Source: JAPLJC01 sp052326585 (GTDB taxonomy: Bacteria; Desulfobacterota; Desulfobaccia; Desulfobaccales; 0-14-0-80-60-11). From it: DNA of 64,000 nt. Shown piece after piece: positions 9,536-18,230 of the stretch. The DNA is taken from positions 62,001 to 126,000 of the forward strand of contig JBKQLU010000054.1 in the NCBI GenBank assembly GCA_052326585.1. The letters run 5' to 3'. Numbering within the stretch: position 1 is the first letter of the stretch; each line of letters begins with the position of its first letter. Both the position numbers and the translations under genes were made by a program. The notes below the pieces were generated by a model. That model was not told the DNA's origin. It was given only the letters and a program-made list of their open reading frames with translations, and made no database searches.

Positions 9536-9877
9536 CTATTTTTTGAAAGATTGAGTCATATATTCAGTAACCGCCTTGATCTCTGCGGGATTCAGTGGCG
9601 GTTTCACCGGAAGCATTGGGCCCTTACCCTTGGTAATGGCGTCGGCAATCTTTTTATTGGCGTCTCCCTGCCAGAAACTGGGGTCGGTAAAATTGCCGGG
9701 AGGCGGGGTGAAGTTTTTGCACAAGGCCCCCTTGCCGTCCCCCTTCTCGCCGTGGCAGGCCTCGCACTTCGCGGTATAAATCTGTTTGCCGTCTTGAGCC
9801 CAGGCGCCATGAGGGGCCCCAAATAAAGCTGCTCCCAGGAATACTCCCGCTATTACCCAGAGAACCAGTTTTCGCAT
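9536..9877 (-). CDS. Small monohaem cytochrome c
   Basis: Protein of 113 residues with a Sec signal peptide (cleavage near GAWAQ) and one CXXCH site (CEACHGEKGDGKG), typical of class I cytochrome c. The methionine in KGPMLPVKPPL is the likely sixth haem ligand. It has the strong ribosome site GGAGGAG and is the first gene of the operon, driven by a good promoter at 9965-9993. It probably acts as the cytochrome c1 equivalent or the mobile electron acceptor of the bc complex (inference from context). Confidence 0.9.
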   Translation of the reverse strand: MRKLVLWVIAGVFLGAALFGAPHGAWAQDGKQIYTAKCEACHGEKGDGKGALCKNFTPPPGNFTDPSFWQGDANKKIADAITKGKGPMLPVKPPLNPAEIKAVTEYMTQSFKK

Positions 9878-9964
9878 AGACTCCTCCCTCTTGACCAGCA
9901 GATTTTGTTGGATGCCGTAAGCCTAGCCCTGGTCCGCCTGGACCCGGCTTACACATCTTCAATA

Positions 9965-9993
9965 TAAATATGGAGGGTACCAGGGTTTTTCAA
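9965..9993 (-). promoter_or_regulatory. Sigma70-type promoter of the bc-complex operon
   Basis: Reading the minus strand, TTGAAA (9993-9988) is followed after exactly 17 bp by TATTTA (9970-9965), about 85 bp before the first cytochrome ATG. The rest of the 9878-10272 gap is AT-rich near the promoter; no further gene is seen in it. Confidence 0.5.
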
Positions 9994-10272
9994 TAGTTTT
10001 GGAAAAATAAAAATTAAGGAAAGAAAAAAACCGATATGCCGGGCAGCGGATTTCCCCCGAAACAAATATCCCTGCTTTTATTCCCTAATCCCCAGATGGC
10101 GAACCGGCCAATTTCCCGCATGAATAAGGCTGGCCGCGACCACCCCCCATTAGGCTTAAGTGAATATAAGTGGCACTATTTTGGTTTTGCAAGAAAATTT
10201 CCAGGTGCAAGGTAGGAAATGGCGGAAGCGCCACCAGGGGCAAGACTTTAGCCCGGCGCCGGGCCCTTCTCC

Positions 10273-11307
10273 TCAACAAATCCTGGGGAGCAGGTCCCCG
10301 GTAGGGGGGTCCAGGAGGCGGGCGGTGCCGATGCCGGTGCGGAGGGTCACCCGTCCAGGCGGCCCTGCCCCCACCGCGCCGATGAGACGAGCCTCGGAGC
10401 CGTAGCGGCTCTTCTGAATGATCTTAAGGGCCCGGCCGGCGTCCTCCGGGGCTACCAGCACCAGCATCTTCCCTTCACAGGCCACCTGGAAGACCTCCAG
10501 CCCCAGGGCCTCGCAGGCGGCAGCCACCGCCGGCTTGACCGGGATGAGGGTCTCTTCGATCTCCATGGACACCTGGGATTGGCGGGCGATCTCGTTTAAA
10601 GAGCCGGCAATGCCGCCCCGGGTGGGATCCCGCAGGGCGTGGATCGCACAGTCGCTCTCGATCAGGTTCAGGACCAGGTCGGTCAAGGGGGCGGCGTCGC
10701 TTTCAATGGCCTCCCCGTTGAGGAGCTTCTCCCGGGCCAGCATCACCGCGGTGCCGTGATCGCCCACGGAACCGGTGAGGATGATCTGGTCCCCGGGGAG
10801 CGCCGCGGCTCCGGAAACCCCGGGGCGCAGGACCAGGCCGACCCCGGCGGTGGTAATGAAGACCTTGTCCGCCGAGCCCCTGGGGACCACCTTGGTATCG
10901 CCGGTGACAATGGTGACCCCGCATTCATCCGCGGTCCGTTGCATGGAGGCGGCGATGGCCGCCAAGGAGTCGATCTCCAGCCCCTCTTCCAGGATGAAGG
11001 AGGCGGACAGGGCCAGGGGCCGGGCCGCGGCGGTGAGCAGGTCGTTCACCGTGCCGGCCACCGCCAGGCGGCCGATGTCGCCCCCTGGAAAGAACAAAGG
11101 GTCCACCACGAAGGAATCGGTGGTGAAGGCCAGCCGGTGGGAACCGAGGCACAAGGTGGCGCTGTCGTCGCCGGAAAAATTTTTGGAGCCGTAGCAGGAA
11201 AGAAAGACCTGCTCGATGAGCATGGTCATCTCCCGGCCCCCGGCGCCGTGGCTGAGCAGGACCTGGTGCAGCGGTTTGCGGTTTTCTTTCCTGGTCTCGG
11301 TGGACAT
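10273..11307 (-). CDS. hypE: HypE, hydrogenase cyanide-ligand maturation (carbamoyl dehydratase)
   Basis: Protein of about 344 residues of the PurM/SelD-like fold. It begins near LLSHGAGGREM, has GDDSA and ALRDPTRGG, the ATP-binding segments of the family, and ends exactly in PRIC. That C-terminal cysteine is carbamoylated by HypF and dehydrated to thiocyanate, which supplies CN to the NiFe-hydrogenase iron. The start MSTETRKEN at 11307 is preferred because GGGAA lies just upstream; the open frame continues to 11394 through low-complexity DNA. It is the last gene of hypF-C-D-E, separated from hypD by 179 bp that hold heptad repeats. Confidence 0.95.
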   Translation of the reverse strand: MSTETRKENRKPLHQVLLSHGAGGREMTMLIEQVFLSCYGSKNFSGDDSATLCLGSHRLAFTTDSFVVDPLFFPGGDIGRLAVAGTVNDLLTAAARPLALSASFILEEGLEIDSLAAIAASMQRTADECGVTIVTGDTKVVPRGSADKVFITTAGVGLVLRPGVSGAAALPGDQIILTGSVGDHGTAVMLAREKLLNGEAIESDAAPLTDLVLNLIESDCAIHALRDPTRGGIAGSLNEIARQSQVSMEIEETLIPVKPAVAAACEALGLEVFQVACEGKMLVLVAPEDAGRALKIIQKSRYGSEARLIGAVGAGPPGRVTLRTGIGTARLLDPPTGDLLPRIC

Positions 11308-11444
11308 GGTTCCCAGCCTGATATTCGGTTTTCTTTTTTCTGTTTCCGTCCAGGCTAAAGGGGCCTTGGTTTCGCCTTTGACTTTAAAAACCAAAAACAG
11401 AAAAGAGAAAACTGATCCTTTTTGAAATCCTTCCTTAATTTTCG

Positions 11445-11489
11445 CTTTTGGCCTTTAGCCTTTGGCTGACAGCTGATAGTTGATAGCTA
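11445..11489. repeat. Heptad repeat array (two unit types) containing the hypD stop
   Basis: On the plus strand, seven-base units follow each other in register: CTTTTGG, CCTTTAG, CCTTTGG, CTGACAG, CTGATAG, TTGATAG, then CTA. The final CTA is the complement of the hypD TAG stop. The unit drifts from a CCTTTGG type to a CTGATAG type without losing the 7-bp phase. Confidence 0.7.
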
Positions 11490-12578
11490 TCTTTCAAACC
11501 GGTAGGCCGCGGCGCAGGCCCCTTCGCTGGAGACCATGCAGGGCCCCACCGGTTGCGCGGGGGTGCAGGCCTGCTGAAACAGGGGGCACTCCCGGGGACT
11601 GAGCGCCCCGCGCAGCACCTCTCCACACCGGCAGGGCGAGGATTTTGCCGGCGGGGCCAGCCGCGCCCAAACCCCGGGAAACCTGGTGCGGGCGTCAAAG
11701 CGGGCGTAAGGCTGGCGAATTTGCACGCCGCTGCCGGGAATGACTCCCAGGCCGCGCCAGTGGGCATCGCCGGGTGCAAAGACCTCGGCCAGCAGGGCCT
11801 GGGCCTGGGGGTTGGGCTGGGTCTGGACCGCCCGGCCATAGGCGTTGTCCACCCGGGGCCGGCCCGCCTCGATCTGGCGCAGAATCGCCTCCAGGCCGAG
11901 CAGCATGTCCAGGGGTTCGAAACCGGCCACCGCGCAGGGGATGCCGAATTCCCGGGGGATAAAATCGTAGGCGCCGGCGCCGATGATGGTGGTGACGTGC
12001 CCGGGGCAGAGGAGGCCCGAAACCCGAACCTCGCCGCTGGCCAGCAGGGCCCGCAGGGCGGCGGGCATGGTCTTGTGGACGCAGAGGACCGAAAAGTTCT
12101 CGAGCCCCTGTTGCGCGGCCAGGCGGATGGCCAGGGCCACCGCGGGCATGGTGGTTTCAAACCCCACCCCGAAAAAGACCACCTGCCTTCCAGGCTCCCG
12201 GCGGGCCAGGTCCACGGCGTCCAGGGGGGAATAGACCACCCGCACCTCGGCGCCCTGGGCCCGGCGTTGTTCCAGGGAGGTCTGGCTGCCCGGGACCCGC
12301 AGCATGTCGCCGAAGGAGGTGAGCACTACATTGGGCTCAAAGCCCAGGGCCAGGAAGGCGTCCAGGTCATCCTGGGCGGTGACGCATACCGGGCAGCCGG
12401 GTCCGGAGATGAGCCGCAGCCCCTCCGGCAACAGGGACTTCAAGCCAAAGCGGGCCGCGGCCATGGTGTGGGTGCCGCAGACCTCCATGATGGTGGCGGG
12501 GCCATGAGTCAACTGCTCGAGGCGGTGGACGATTTCCTGGACCAGGGCTTTATCGCGGAATTCATCAATAAACTTCAT
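11487..12578 (-). CDS. hypD: HypD, Fe(CN)2CO scaffold assembly protein
   Basis: Protein of 363 residues with the HypD signatures MEVCGTHT, GPGCPVCV, CVHKTMPAA and LLCPGHV, and a C-terminal cysteine cluster (SPCRCGEVLRG, ECPLFQQAC, GPCMVSSEGAC) binding a 4Fe-4S cluster. With HypC it forms the complex on which the iron receives CN and CO before insertion into the hydrogenase large subunit. Its start overlaps the end of hypC by 14 bp. The TAG stop lies at the edge of a heptad repeat array. Confidence 0.96.
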   Translation of the reverse strand: MKFIDEFRDKALVQEIVHRLEQLTHGPATIMEVCGTHTMAAARFGLKSLLPEGLRLISGPGCPVCVTAQDDLDAFLALGFEPNVVLTSFGDMLRVPGSQTSLEQRRAQGAEVRVVYSPLDAVDLARREPGRQVVFFGVGFETTMPAVALAIRLAAQQGLENFSVLCVHKTMPAALRALLASGEVRVSGLLCPGHVTTIIGAGAYDFIPREFGIPCAVAGFEPLDMLLGLEAILRQIEAGRPRVDNAYGRAVQTQPNPQAQALLAEVFAPGDAHWRGLGVIPGSGVQIRQPYARFDARTRFPGVWARLAPPAKSSPCRCGEVLRGALSPRECPLFQQACTPAQPVGPCMVSSEGACAAAYRFER

Positions 12579-12786
12579 CGGCCAGGCTCCGCAACAGGGA
12601 GAGGGTTTCCTGGGCCTGCTCCTGGTCCACCCGGGCGATGGCCAGCCCGGCGTGAATCAGGATATAGTCTCCCAGGCAGACTTCCGGGACCAGGTCCAGA
12701 CGGACTTGCCGGGAGACGCCGTCCACTTCGGCGACTCCGCAGACGCCGTCGATCTCAATCAAGCGCATGGGGATGGCGAGGCACAT
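12565..12786 (-). CDS. hypC: HypC, hydrogenase maturation chaperone
   Basis: Small protein of 73 residues starting MCLAIPMRLIEI. The cysteine directly after the initiator methionine is the invariant iron-cofactor ligand of HypC/HybG, and the rest is the OB-fold with YILIHAGLAIARVD. The ATG at 12786 is required to expose Cys2; a TTG one codon earlier would bury it. It overlaps hypD by 14 bp, so the partners are probably co-translated. Confidence 0.96.
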   Translation of the reverse strand: MCLAIPMRLIEIDGVCGVAEVDGVSRQVRLDLVPEVCLGDYILIHAGLAIARVDQEQAQETLSLLRSLADEVY

Positions 12787-12886
12787 CAACTTTTCCCTTT
12801 CGATCCAGGCAATGTCGGGTGCGCCCGGCGCACCAGGTCAATATAAGGTGGGCGCGGGCCACCATTTGCAAAAAAGCTCAGAAGAT

Positions 12887-15220
12887 TTAGGAAAGATGCG
12901 TCTTCCCGGGCTGAGCGGATGTTCCGCGGTTCTCCTTCTCCAGCCGCGCTGCGGCCACGGCCACCTGGCCCAGGGAAATACAGCCGTCGTTAGGCGGGAC
13001 CAGCCGGTGGGTCAGAACCTCAAAGCCGCGCTGCTCCAGAGAGTTGCTCAATTGCTGCAATATCCTGGCGTTCTGGAAGACTCCGCCGGAGAGGGCCACC
13101 AGCTCCAGGCCGGTTTGCTCGCGCACCAGTTCACAGGCCGCGGTGAGGAGGCGCACCAGGGAATTGTGAAAGCGGGCGGCGATCCGGGCGGCGCCGATGC
13201 CGCGGAGGTGCTCATCCAGAAGCTGGCGAAAGATGGCCAGGGTATCCAGGATCAGGGTGTCCCCCGCCATCCGGATAGGGGCCGGATAAAAACCGTCCTC
13301 CTCGGGAGCGGCGGCCATTTCCAGTTCCAAGGCCGGCTGGCCCTCGTAGGTCCGGCAGCGGCAGATATTAAGGGTGGCGGCCACCGCGTCGAAGAGACGC
13401 CCGGCGCTGGTGGTGAGCGGCGAATTGATGCCCGAGGCCAACTGGTGGAAGAGAATGCGCCCTTCCAGGGGAGGAAAGTCCAGTCCCAACTCCTGAGCCA
13501 GGTGAGCGAAGCGCTCGCCATGGGTCTGGTAGAGATAAGCCGCCGCCATGCGCCGCGGGTCCCGCACCGCCGCGGTTCCCCCCGGGAGCAGGACCGGCGC
13601 CAGGTGCCCGCCGCGGCTGTAGTCCGCCAGGTCGGCCAGCAGGATTTCCCCGCCCCAGATGGCGCCGTCGGGACCGTAACCGGTGCCGTCCAGGGCGATG
13701 CCGATGCACCTTTCCCGGCGCTGGTTCTCCGCCAGGCAGGCGGCGATATGAGCGTGATGGTGCTGGACTCCCACCAGGGTGGTCTTTTTAAGCCCGAGGG
13801 CATAGCGGGTGCTCAGGTAGAGGGGATGCAGGTCGTGGGCCACGATATCCGGGTCTTGGCGGCATAAGGCCTTAAAATGGGAGACGGCCTGGCTGAAGTA
13901 GTCGTAGGTCTCCACCGTGTCCAGGTCGCCGAGGTGCTGGCTGAGGACGGCGTTGCGGCGAAAGGCCAGACAAAAAGTGTTCTTCTGCTCGGCCCCCACC
14001 CCCAGGATGGAGGGGGACTCCAACGGCAGGTGAACGGGAGCCGGCACGAACCCACGGGCCCGGCGCAGGGGGATGGCCCGGTTTAAGGACAGGGGGCGCA
14101 CCACCGAGTCGTCGCAAGGGACCTGGATGTCGCGGTCGTGCATGAGGAAGGCGTCCGCCAGATCAGCCAGTCTGGCCCGGGCCGCGGCATTGCTGAACAC
14201 CAGGGGCTCTTCGCTGAGATTGCCGCTGGTCATGACCAGGGCCCCGGGACCCAGGGACAGGAGCAGCAGGTGGACCGGGGTATAGGGCAGCAGGAGGCCC
14301 AGATAGGAATTGCCCGGGGCCACCTGCGGCGAGGCTTCGCAGTCCGGGCGTCTCCTGGCCAGGACTATGGGCCGCTCCGGGGACAACAGCCAGGATTTCT
14401 CCTGCTCCCCCAGGTGACACAGTTTTTCGGCCTCAGCCAGGTCCCGGACCATCACCGCGAAGGCCTTGGCCACCCGGCCTTTCCGCAGGCGCAGGGTCTC
14501 CACCGCGGCTTGCTGGCGGGCGTCGGCGGCCAGGTGAAACCCTCCCAGGCCCTTGACCGCCAGGATCTTTCCGCCCTGAAGCAGGCTGGCGGCGGCCTCC
14601 AGGGCGCCCCGGGCCAGAGGTTCCCGGCCGGGTTCCTCCAGCCAGAGATGGGGGCCGCAGACCGGGCAGGCGGTGGGTTCGGCGTGAAAACGCCGGTCTC
14701 CCGGGTCTTCATATTCGGCCCGGCAGGCGGCGCACATGGAAAAGAGCGACATGGTGGTGTGGCCGCGGTCATAGGGGACCTGCCGGATAATGGTAAAGCG
14801 GGGGCCACAGTCGGTGCAATTGGTAAAGGGATAGTGGTAGCGGCGGTTTTGCTGGTCCAGGATCTCGGCCGCACAAGAGGCGCAGGTGGAGACGTCGGCG
14901 GGAATCAGGGAGGCGGTGGCCGCCTGGGTCCGGCTCTCCAGGATGGCAAAGCCGGAGCGCCCCAGGGGTTCGGCGTCCCGGGCCACCACCGCCTCAACCC
15001 GGGCCAGATTCGGCGCCTCGGTGGCCAGCCGGCGGATAAATTGCTCCAGGGAAGCGCTGGCCCCTTCTACCTCGATTTCCACGCAGGTGGAGGTGTTGCG
15101 CACCCAACCGGCCAGCTGATGGGCCCTGGCCAACCGGTAGACGAAAGGCCGGAAGCCGACGCCTTGCACGACCCCGGTGACCTTCAGCTTTTTTCCGGAA
15201 CGGTTTTCGGAGACCGCCAT
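12887..15220 (-). CDS. hypF: HypF, carbamoyltransferase for hydrogenase maturation
   Basis: Protein of 777 residues with the full domain order: acylphosphatase (VVQGVGFRPFVYRLA, ~10-95), two Zn-finger pairs (CASC, CTDCGPRF, CAAC, CPVCGP, ~110-190), YrdC-like domain (~200-385, with KGLGGFHLAAD and TSGNLSEEP) and a Kae1-like carbamoyltransferase domain (~390-765, HHHAHIAACLAE and ALSGGVFQN). It makes carbamoyl-AMP and moves the carbamoyl group to HypE. It is the first gene of the hyp cluster and is divergent from a signalling gene; hypA, hypB and hydrogenase subunits are not in the window. Confidence 0.96.
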   Translation of the reverse strand: MAVSENRSGKKLKVTGVVQGVGFRPFVYRLARAHQLAGWVRNTSTCVEIEVEGASASLEQFIRRLATEAPNLARVEAVVARDAEPLGRSGFAILESRTQAATASLIPADVSTCASCAAEILDQQNRRYHYPFTNCTDCGPRFTIIRQVPYDRGHTTMSLFSMCAACRAEYEDPGDRRFHAEPTACPVCGPHLWLEEPGREPLARGALEAAASLLQGGKILAVKGLGGFHLAADARQQAAVETLRLRKGRVAKAFAVMVRDLAEAEKLCHLGEQEKSWLLSPERPIVLARRRPDCEASPQVAPGNSYLGLLLPYTPVHLLLLSLGPGALVMTSGNLSEEPLVFSNAAARARLADLADAFLMHDRDIQVPCDDSVVRPLSLNRAIPLRRARGFVPAPVHLPLESPSILGVGAEQKNTFCLAFRRNAVLSQHLGDLDTVETYDYFSQAVSHFKALCRQDPDIVAHDLHPLYLSTRYALGLKKTTLVGVQHHHAHIAACLAENQRRERCIGIALDGTGYGPDGAIWGGEILLADLADYSRGGHLAPVLLPGGTAAVRDPRRMAAAYLYQTHGERFAHLAQELGLDFPPLEGRILFHQLASGINSPLTTSAGRLFDAVAATLNICRCRTYEGQPALELEMAAAPEEDGFYPAPIRMAGDTLILDTLAIFRQLLDEHLRGIGAARIAARFHNSLVRLLTAACELVREQTGLELVALSGGVFQNARILQQLSNSLEQRGFEVLTHRLVPPNDGCISLGQVAVAAARLEKENRGTSAQPGKTHLS

Positions 15221-15561
15221 GCCTTATCCTATTTATCTTCTAGACGCATAGACGCCAAAATTATAACGTATTTTTAGCCCTGGGCCCCTAAGTTTATTTT
15301 TTCAGACGTTTCCGGCCGATCCTTAAATTTTATCAAGAAAATAGCTGCCGGTCACGAGTTATAGTTTTAGTGAATTTTCGTGCCTTTAGCGGACAAGACT
15401 GCTACAATAATCCCCACCGCGGCAGAAATAACCGGCCGGGATTTTGCTGCAGCGCCGGGGTGGCGGCCGCGGCCCGCTCCTCAAGGCGCCTCAGGTGTAG
15501 CGGTGATTTAATTTCCGGCCAGCCCACCGGAGAACCGGGCCGGCCCGAGGTATGTAGCTGC
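15221..15561. other. Divergent intergenic region between hypF and a sensor kinase
   Basis: 341 bp, AT-rich in the first half, between genes transcribed outward. It must hold both promoters, but I could not pick a convincing -35/-10 pair. The second half is GC-rich and in frame with the kinase, though codon use there does not look like protein. No RNA gene was recognised. Confidence 0.4.
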
Positions 15562-17073
15562 ATGGCTCCCAGCTTGCGTATTCTGATAGTGGAAGATCAG
15601 GCCAGCGACGCCGAGTTGATGGCCTTTGAGCTGCGGCAGGCTAATCTGCGATTCACCACCCGGCGGGTGGATAATGACGTCGATTTTATCCGTGAACTCG
15701 AAAAATCCCCTCCCGATCTGATCCTCTCCGACTATCATCTCCCCCATTTCAACGGGCCGGCGGCCCTGGCCCTGGCCCAGGAAAGATGTCCCGAGGTGCC
15801 CTTTATCTTTGTCTCCGGGGCCATCGGCGAAGAAGTGGCCATCGAAAACTTAAAGCGAGGGGCCACGGACTACGTTCTCAAGGATCGGATCTCCCGCCTG
15901 GCGCCCGCGGTGAAACGGGCCCTGCGGGAGGCGGTGGAGATCCGGGAGCGCTTCCAGGCGGAGGAGGCCCTGCGGCAGAGTGAACAAGACTACCGCATTC
16001 TGGTGAGTAGTATTCCCGCCGTGGTTTACAAAGGCTACCTGGACTGGTCGGTCGATTTTTTCGACCGCAAGATCGAGGACTTGACGGGTTATAAAAAAGA
16101 GGAGTTCGATTCCCGCCGGCTCAAGTGGGTGGACCTGATGATTCGGGAAGACCTCCCCGCGGCCAAAAAGGCCATCGGGCGCGCCCGCCAGGGAAACGGC
16201 GCCTACTCCCGGGAATATCGCATCAGGACCAGGGACGGCCGCATCCTCTGGGTCCAGGACCGGGGCCAGATGATCTTCAATGCCCAGGGGGGAGTGGAGT
16301 TTTTCAGCGGAGTCTTCTTCGATGCCACGGAAGCCCACCAGGCCAAAATAGCCGTGCTGGAATCGGAGCGGCGCCTGCGCTACCTGAGCACCGAGCTCCT
16401 GGCGGCCCAGGAGCGTGAACGGAAGCGCCTCTCCATGGAGCTGCACGACGAGGTGGGGCAAAGCCTGACGGTCATGAAGCTCCGCACCCGGGCCATCGAG
16501 AAGGGGCTGCGGCCGGACGATGACTCGGGCCTGAAGCAGGAATGCCTGGAACTGCTTGCCTACCAGGACCAGGTCATCGACAACGTCCGGCGTCTGTCCA
16601 GGGACCTGAGCCCCTCCATCCTGGAAGACCTGGGACTGCTGGCGGCCTTGAAATACCTGGCGGACGGCATCGCTAAATATTTCACCGTGGAAAAGTCCTT
16701 CGAGGTTGAGGATTTGGACGACCTCTTCCCCCCGGAATCCCGGATCATCATCTACCGCATCTTTCAGGAATGCCTCCACAACATCACCAAGCACGCCGGG
16801 CCTTGCCGGGTTTCGGTGGCACTGCGCCAGGAAGGCGGCGCCCTCACCTTAAGCATAGAGGACGACGGCGCCGGATTCGATGTGACCCAGATCTCGAAAC
16901 GGGACGCCAGCCGCCGCGGCCTGGGGCTGGCGGCCGTGGAGGAACGGACCCGGATGCTGGGGGGCAGTTGCCAGGTCTGGAGCCGGCAGGGGGCGGGCTC
17001 CAAGATCGTTTGCCATATCCCGATCCCTCCAGAAAGAGCCGGGCTAGAGGCGGCTCCCCGGGTTGCCGGTTAA
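15562..17073 (+). CDS. Receiver-PAS-histidine kinase (HisKA_3, NarX/DegS type)
   Basis: About 503 residues. An N-terminal receiver domain (~5-125) has intact residues: ED in LIVEDQ, phospho-acceptor D in LSDYHLP and K in DYVLKD. A PAS domain (~150-265, RTRDGRILWVQDRG) follows, then a HisKA_3 dimerisation region with ERKRLSMELHDEVGQ, whose H is the phosphorylation site, and an HATPase with FQECLHNITKHA and GLGLAAVEER. It has no membrane helix, so it is cytoplasmic. The ATG at 15562 starts the receiver cleanly, though GAGG lies rather far upstream. The NarL-type regulator 97 bp downstream is its obvious partner. Confidence 0.88.
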   Translation: MAPSLRILIVEDQASDAELMAFELRQANLRFTTRRVDNDVDFIRELEKSPPDLILSDYHLPHFNGPAALALAQERCPEVPFIFVSGAIGEEVAIENLKRGATDYVLKDRISRLAPAVKRALREAVEIRERFQAEEALRQSEQDYRILVSSIPAVVYKGYLDWSVDFFDRKIEDLTGYKKEEFDSRRLKWVDLMIREDLPAAKKAIGRARQGNGAYSREYRIRTRDGRILWVQDRGQMIFNAQGGVEFFSGVFFDATEAHQAKIAVLESERRLRYLSTELLAAQERERKRLSMELHDEVGQSLTVMKLRTRAIEKGLRPDDDSGLKQECLELLAYQDQVIDNVRRLSRDLSPSILEDLGLLAALKYLADGIAKYFTVEKSFEVEDLDDLFPPESRIIIYRIFQECLHNITKHAGPCRVSVALRQEGGALTLSIEDDGAGFDVTQISKRDASRRGLGLAAVEERTRMLGGSCQVWSRQGAGSKIVCHIPIPPERAGLEAAPRVAG

Positions 17074-17170
17074 CCTTGCCGGAAATTACTGGCAATTTAA
17101 AGAAAGATGCGGTATAAGTGCCGCGTCATTCATGACGAAACTGTCTCTCTAAAGGATGCGGGAGGACGTC

Positions 17171-17836
17171 ATGGCAGCCCCCGTCAGGATATTGCTGGCT
17201 GATGATCACGTGATGTTCCGGCGCGGCATACGACGGATCATCCAGAGCATCAGCGATGTGGAAGTGGTGGGGGAAGCCAACGACGGTTTTGAGTTGATTG
17301 AGATATTGAAGACGACCTCCCCGCAACTGGTGATCCTGGATATCTCCATGCCCAATCTGCGCGGCCTGGAGGCGACCCGGGAGATCAAGATCATCAATCC
17401 GGAAGTCAAGGTCTTGATCCTGACCATGCACAAAGACCAGGAATATCTGTATCACGCCTTTGCCGCCGGGGCGGAGGGCTATCTGCTCAAGGAGGATGCC
17501 GACACTGAGCTGATTTCGGCCATCGACACCCTCAGGAAAGGGGGCACCTATATCTCGCCGCTGCTGGCCCCGCAACTGGCGGACCTGTTCATGGAAAAAT
17601 CCCGGCCCGCCGGGGAGCTGGCGGCCATTTCGGGTCAGCATCTCACCACCCGGGAGCGGGAGATCATCAAGCTCATCGCCGAAGGCAAGTCCAGCAAGGA
17701 AGTGGGCGAATTGCTGTTCATCAGCAGCCGCACGGTGCAACACCACCGCGCCAACATCATGAGGAAGTTGAACGTCAAGAAGACCGCCGACCTGGTGAAA
17801 TACGCCATTCAGAAAGGTTACACCACTGCCGCCTGA
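17171..17836 (+). CDS. NarL/FixJ-family response regulator
   Basis: About 221 residues: receiver domain with DD in LLADDHVMF, phospho-acceptor D in VILDISMP and K in GYLLKED, then a LuxR-type helix-turn-helix (LTTREREIIKLIAEGKSSKE and SSRTVQHHRANIMRKL, ~150-215). The ATG at 17171 sits six bases after GGAGG; an ATG at 17156 would place that site inside the gene. It probably receives phosphate from the kinase encoded just upstream. Target genes unknown. Confidence 0.92.
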   Translation: MAAPVRILLADDHVMFRRGIRRIIQSISDVEVVGEANDGFELIEILKTTSPQLVILDISMPNLRGLEATREIKIINPEVKVLILTMHKDQEYLYHAFAAGAEGYLLKEDADTELISAIDTLRKGGTYISPLLAPQLADLFMEKSRPAGELAAISGQHLTTREREIIKLIAEGKSSKEVGELLFISSRTVQHHRANIMRKLNVKKTADLVKYAIQKGYTTAA

Positions 17837-18230
17837 CCCTGACCCCGACCCTGACCAAGAACTCTCCGGCGGCGCCTCTTGCCAGCCGCCGCACCCCGCC
17901 GCCTCCCGGAAGAGAAAGGCGCCTTGCCGCCGCAAGTTCTGGGGCGGCTGAGCCCCAGGAGCCGCGCTTGCGCCTGATTTAGGTACTTTTACCGACCCCC
18001 GAATAGGTATTTCTGCCAGTTTATTTCCTGCCAGCCCTGCAGTATTTTAAGAATCAAGTCCGGCTCGCGATCTTGCGATCCTGATGTAGGCAATTTTGCC
18101 CATATGGAAATAGGCACATGTGCCGATTGACCGTTTTTCGGAAAGAAGGTTTGATGAGAGCGTATCCCACACCACACGCGGTCCTATTCACCATCTGAAG
18201 CTGAAGCGGAGAAGTAAAGGAGATCAGAGG
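17837..18230. other. Intergenic region with small palindromes
   Basis: 394 bp. It starts with hexamer-like CCTGACC repeats after the regulator stop and holds GGCACATGTGCC, a perfect 12-bp palindrome at 18113-18124, and GGCAA-TT-TTGCC at 18089-18100. Either could be a regulator site for the following kinase gene; nothing else is recognised. Confidence 0.35.

Noticed and set aside
10160..10190. TGGCAC followed by TTGC, resembling a sigma54 promoter
   Set aside because: The spacing between the two elements is too long for a -24/-12 promoter, and no gene starts downstream on that strand.
11435..12160. A 241-codon minus-strand frame overlapping hypD and ending in the heptad array
   Set aside because: HypD is unmistakable in another frame; this one is Pro/Arg/Ser-rich and only stays open because of high GC. 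Its end LSAVSQRLKAKS is a typical artefact of heptad repeats.
14138..15277. A 379-codon plus-strand open frame antisense to hypF
   Set aside because: It mirrors the hypF codons in a high-GC gene; its composition (Gly, Gln, Pro, Arg-rich, no motif) is that of an antisense shadow. Equal shadows lie across the ABC, cimA, pncB and serS genes.
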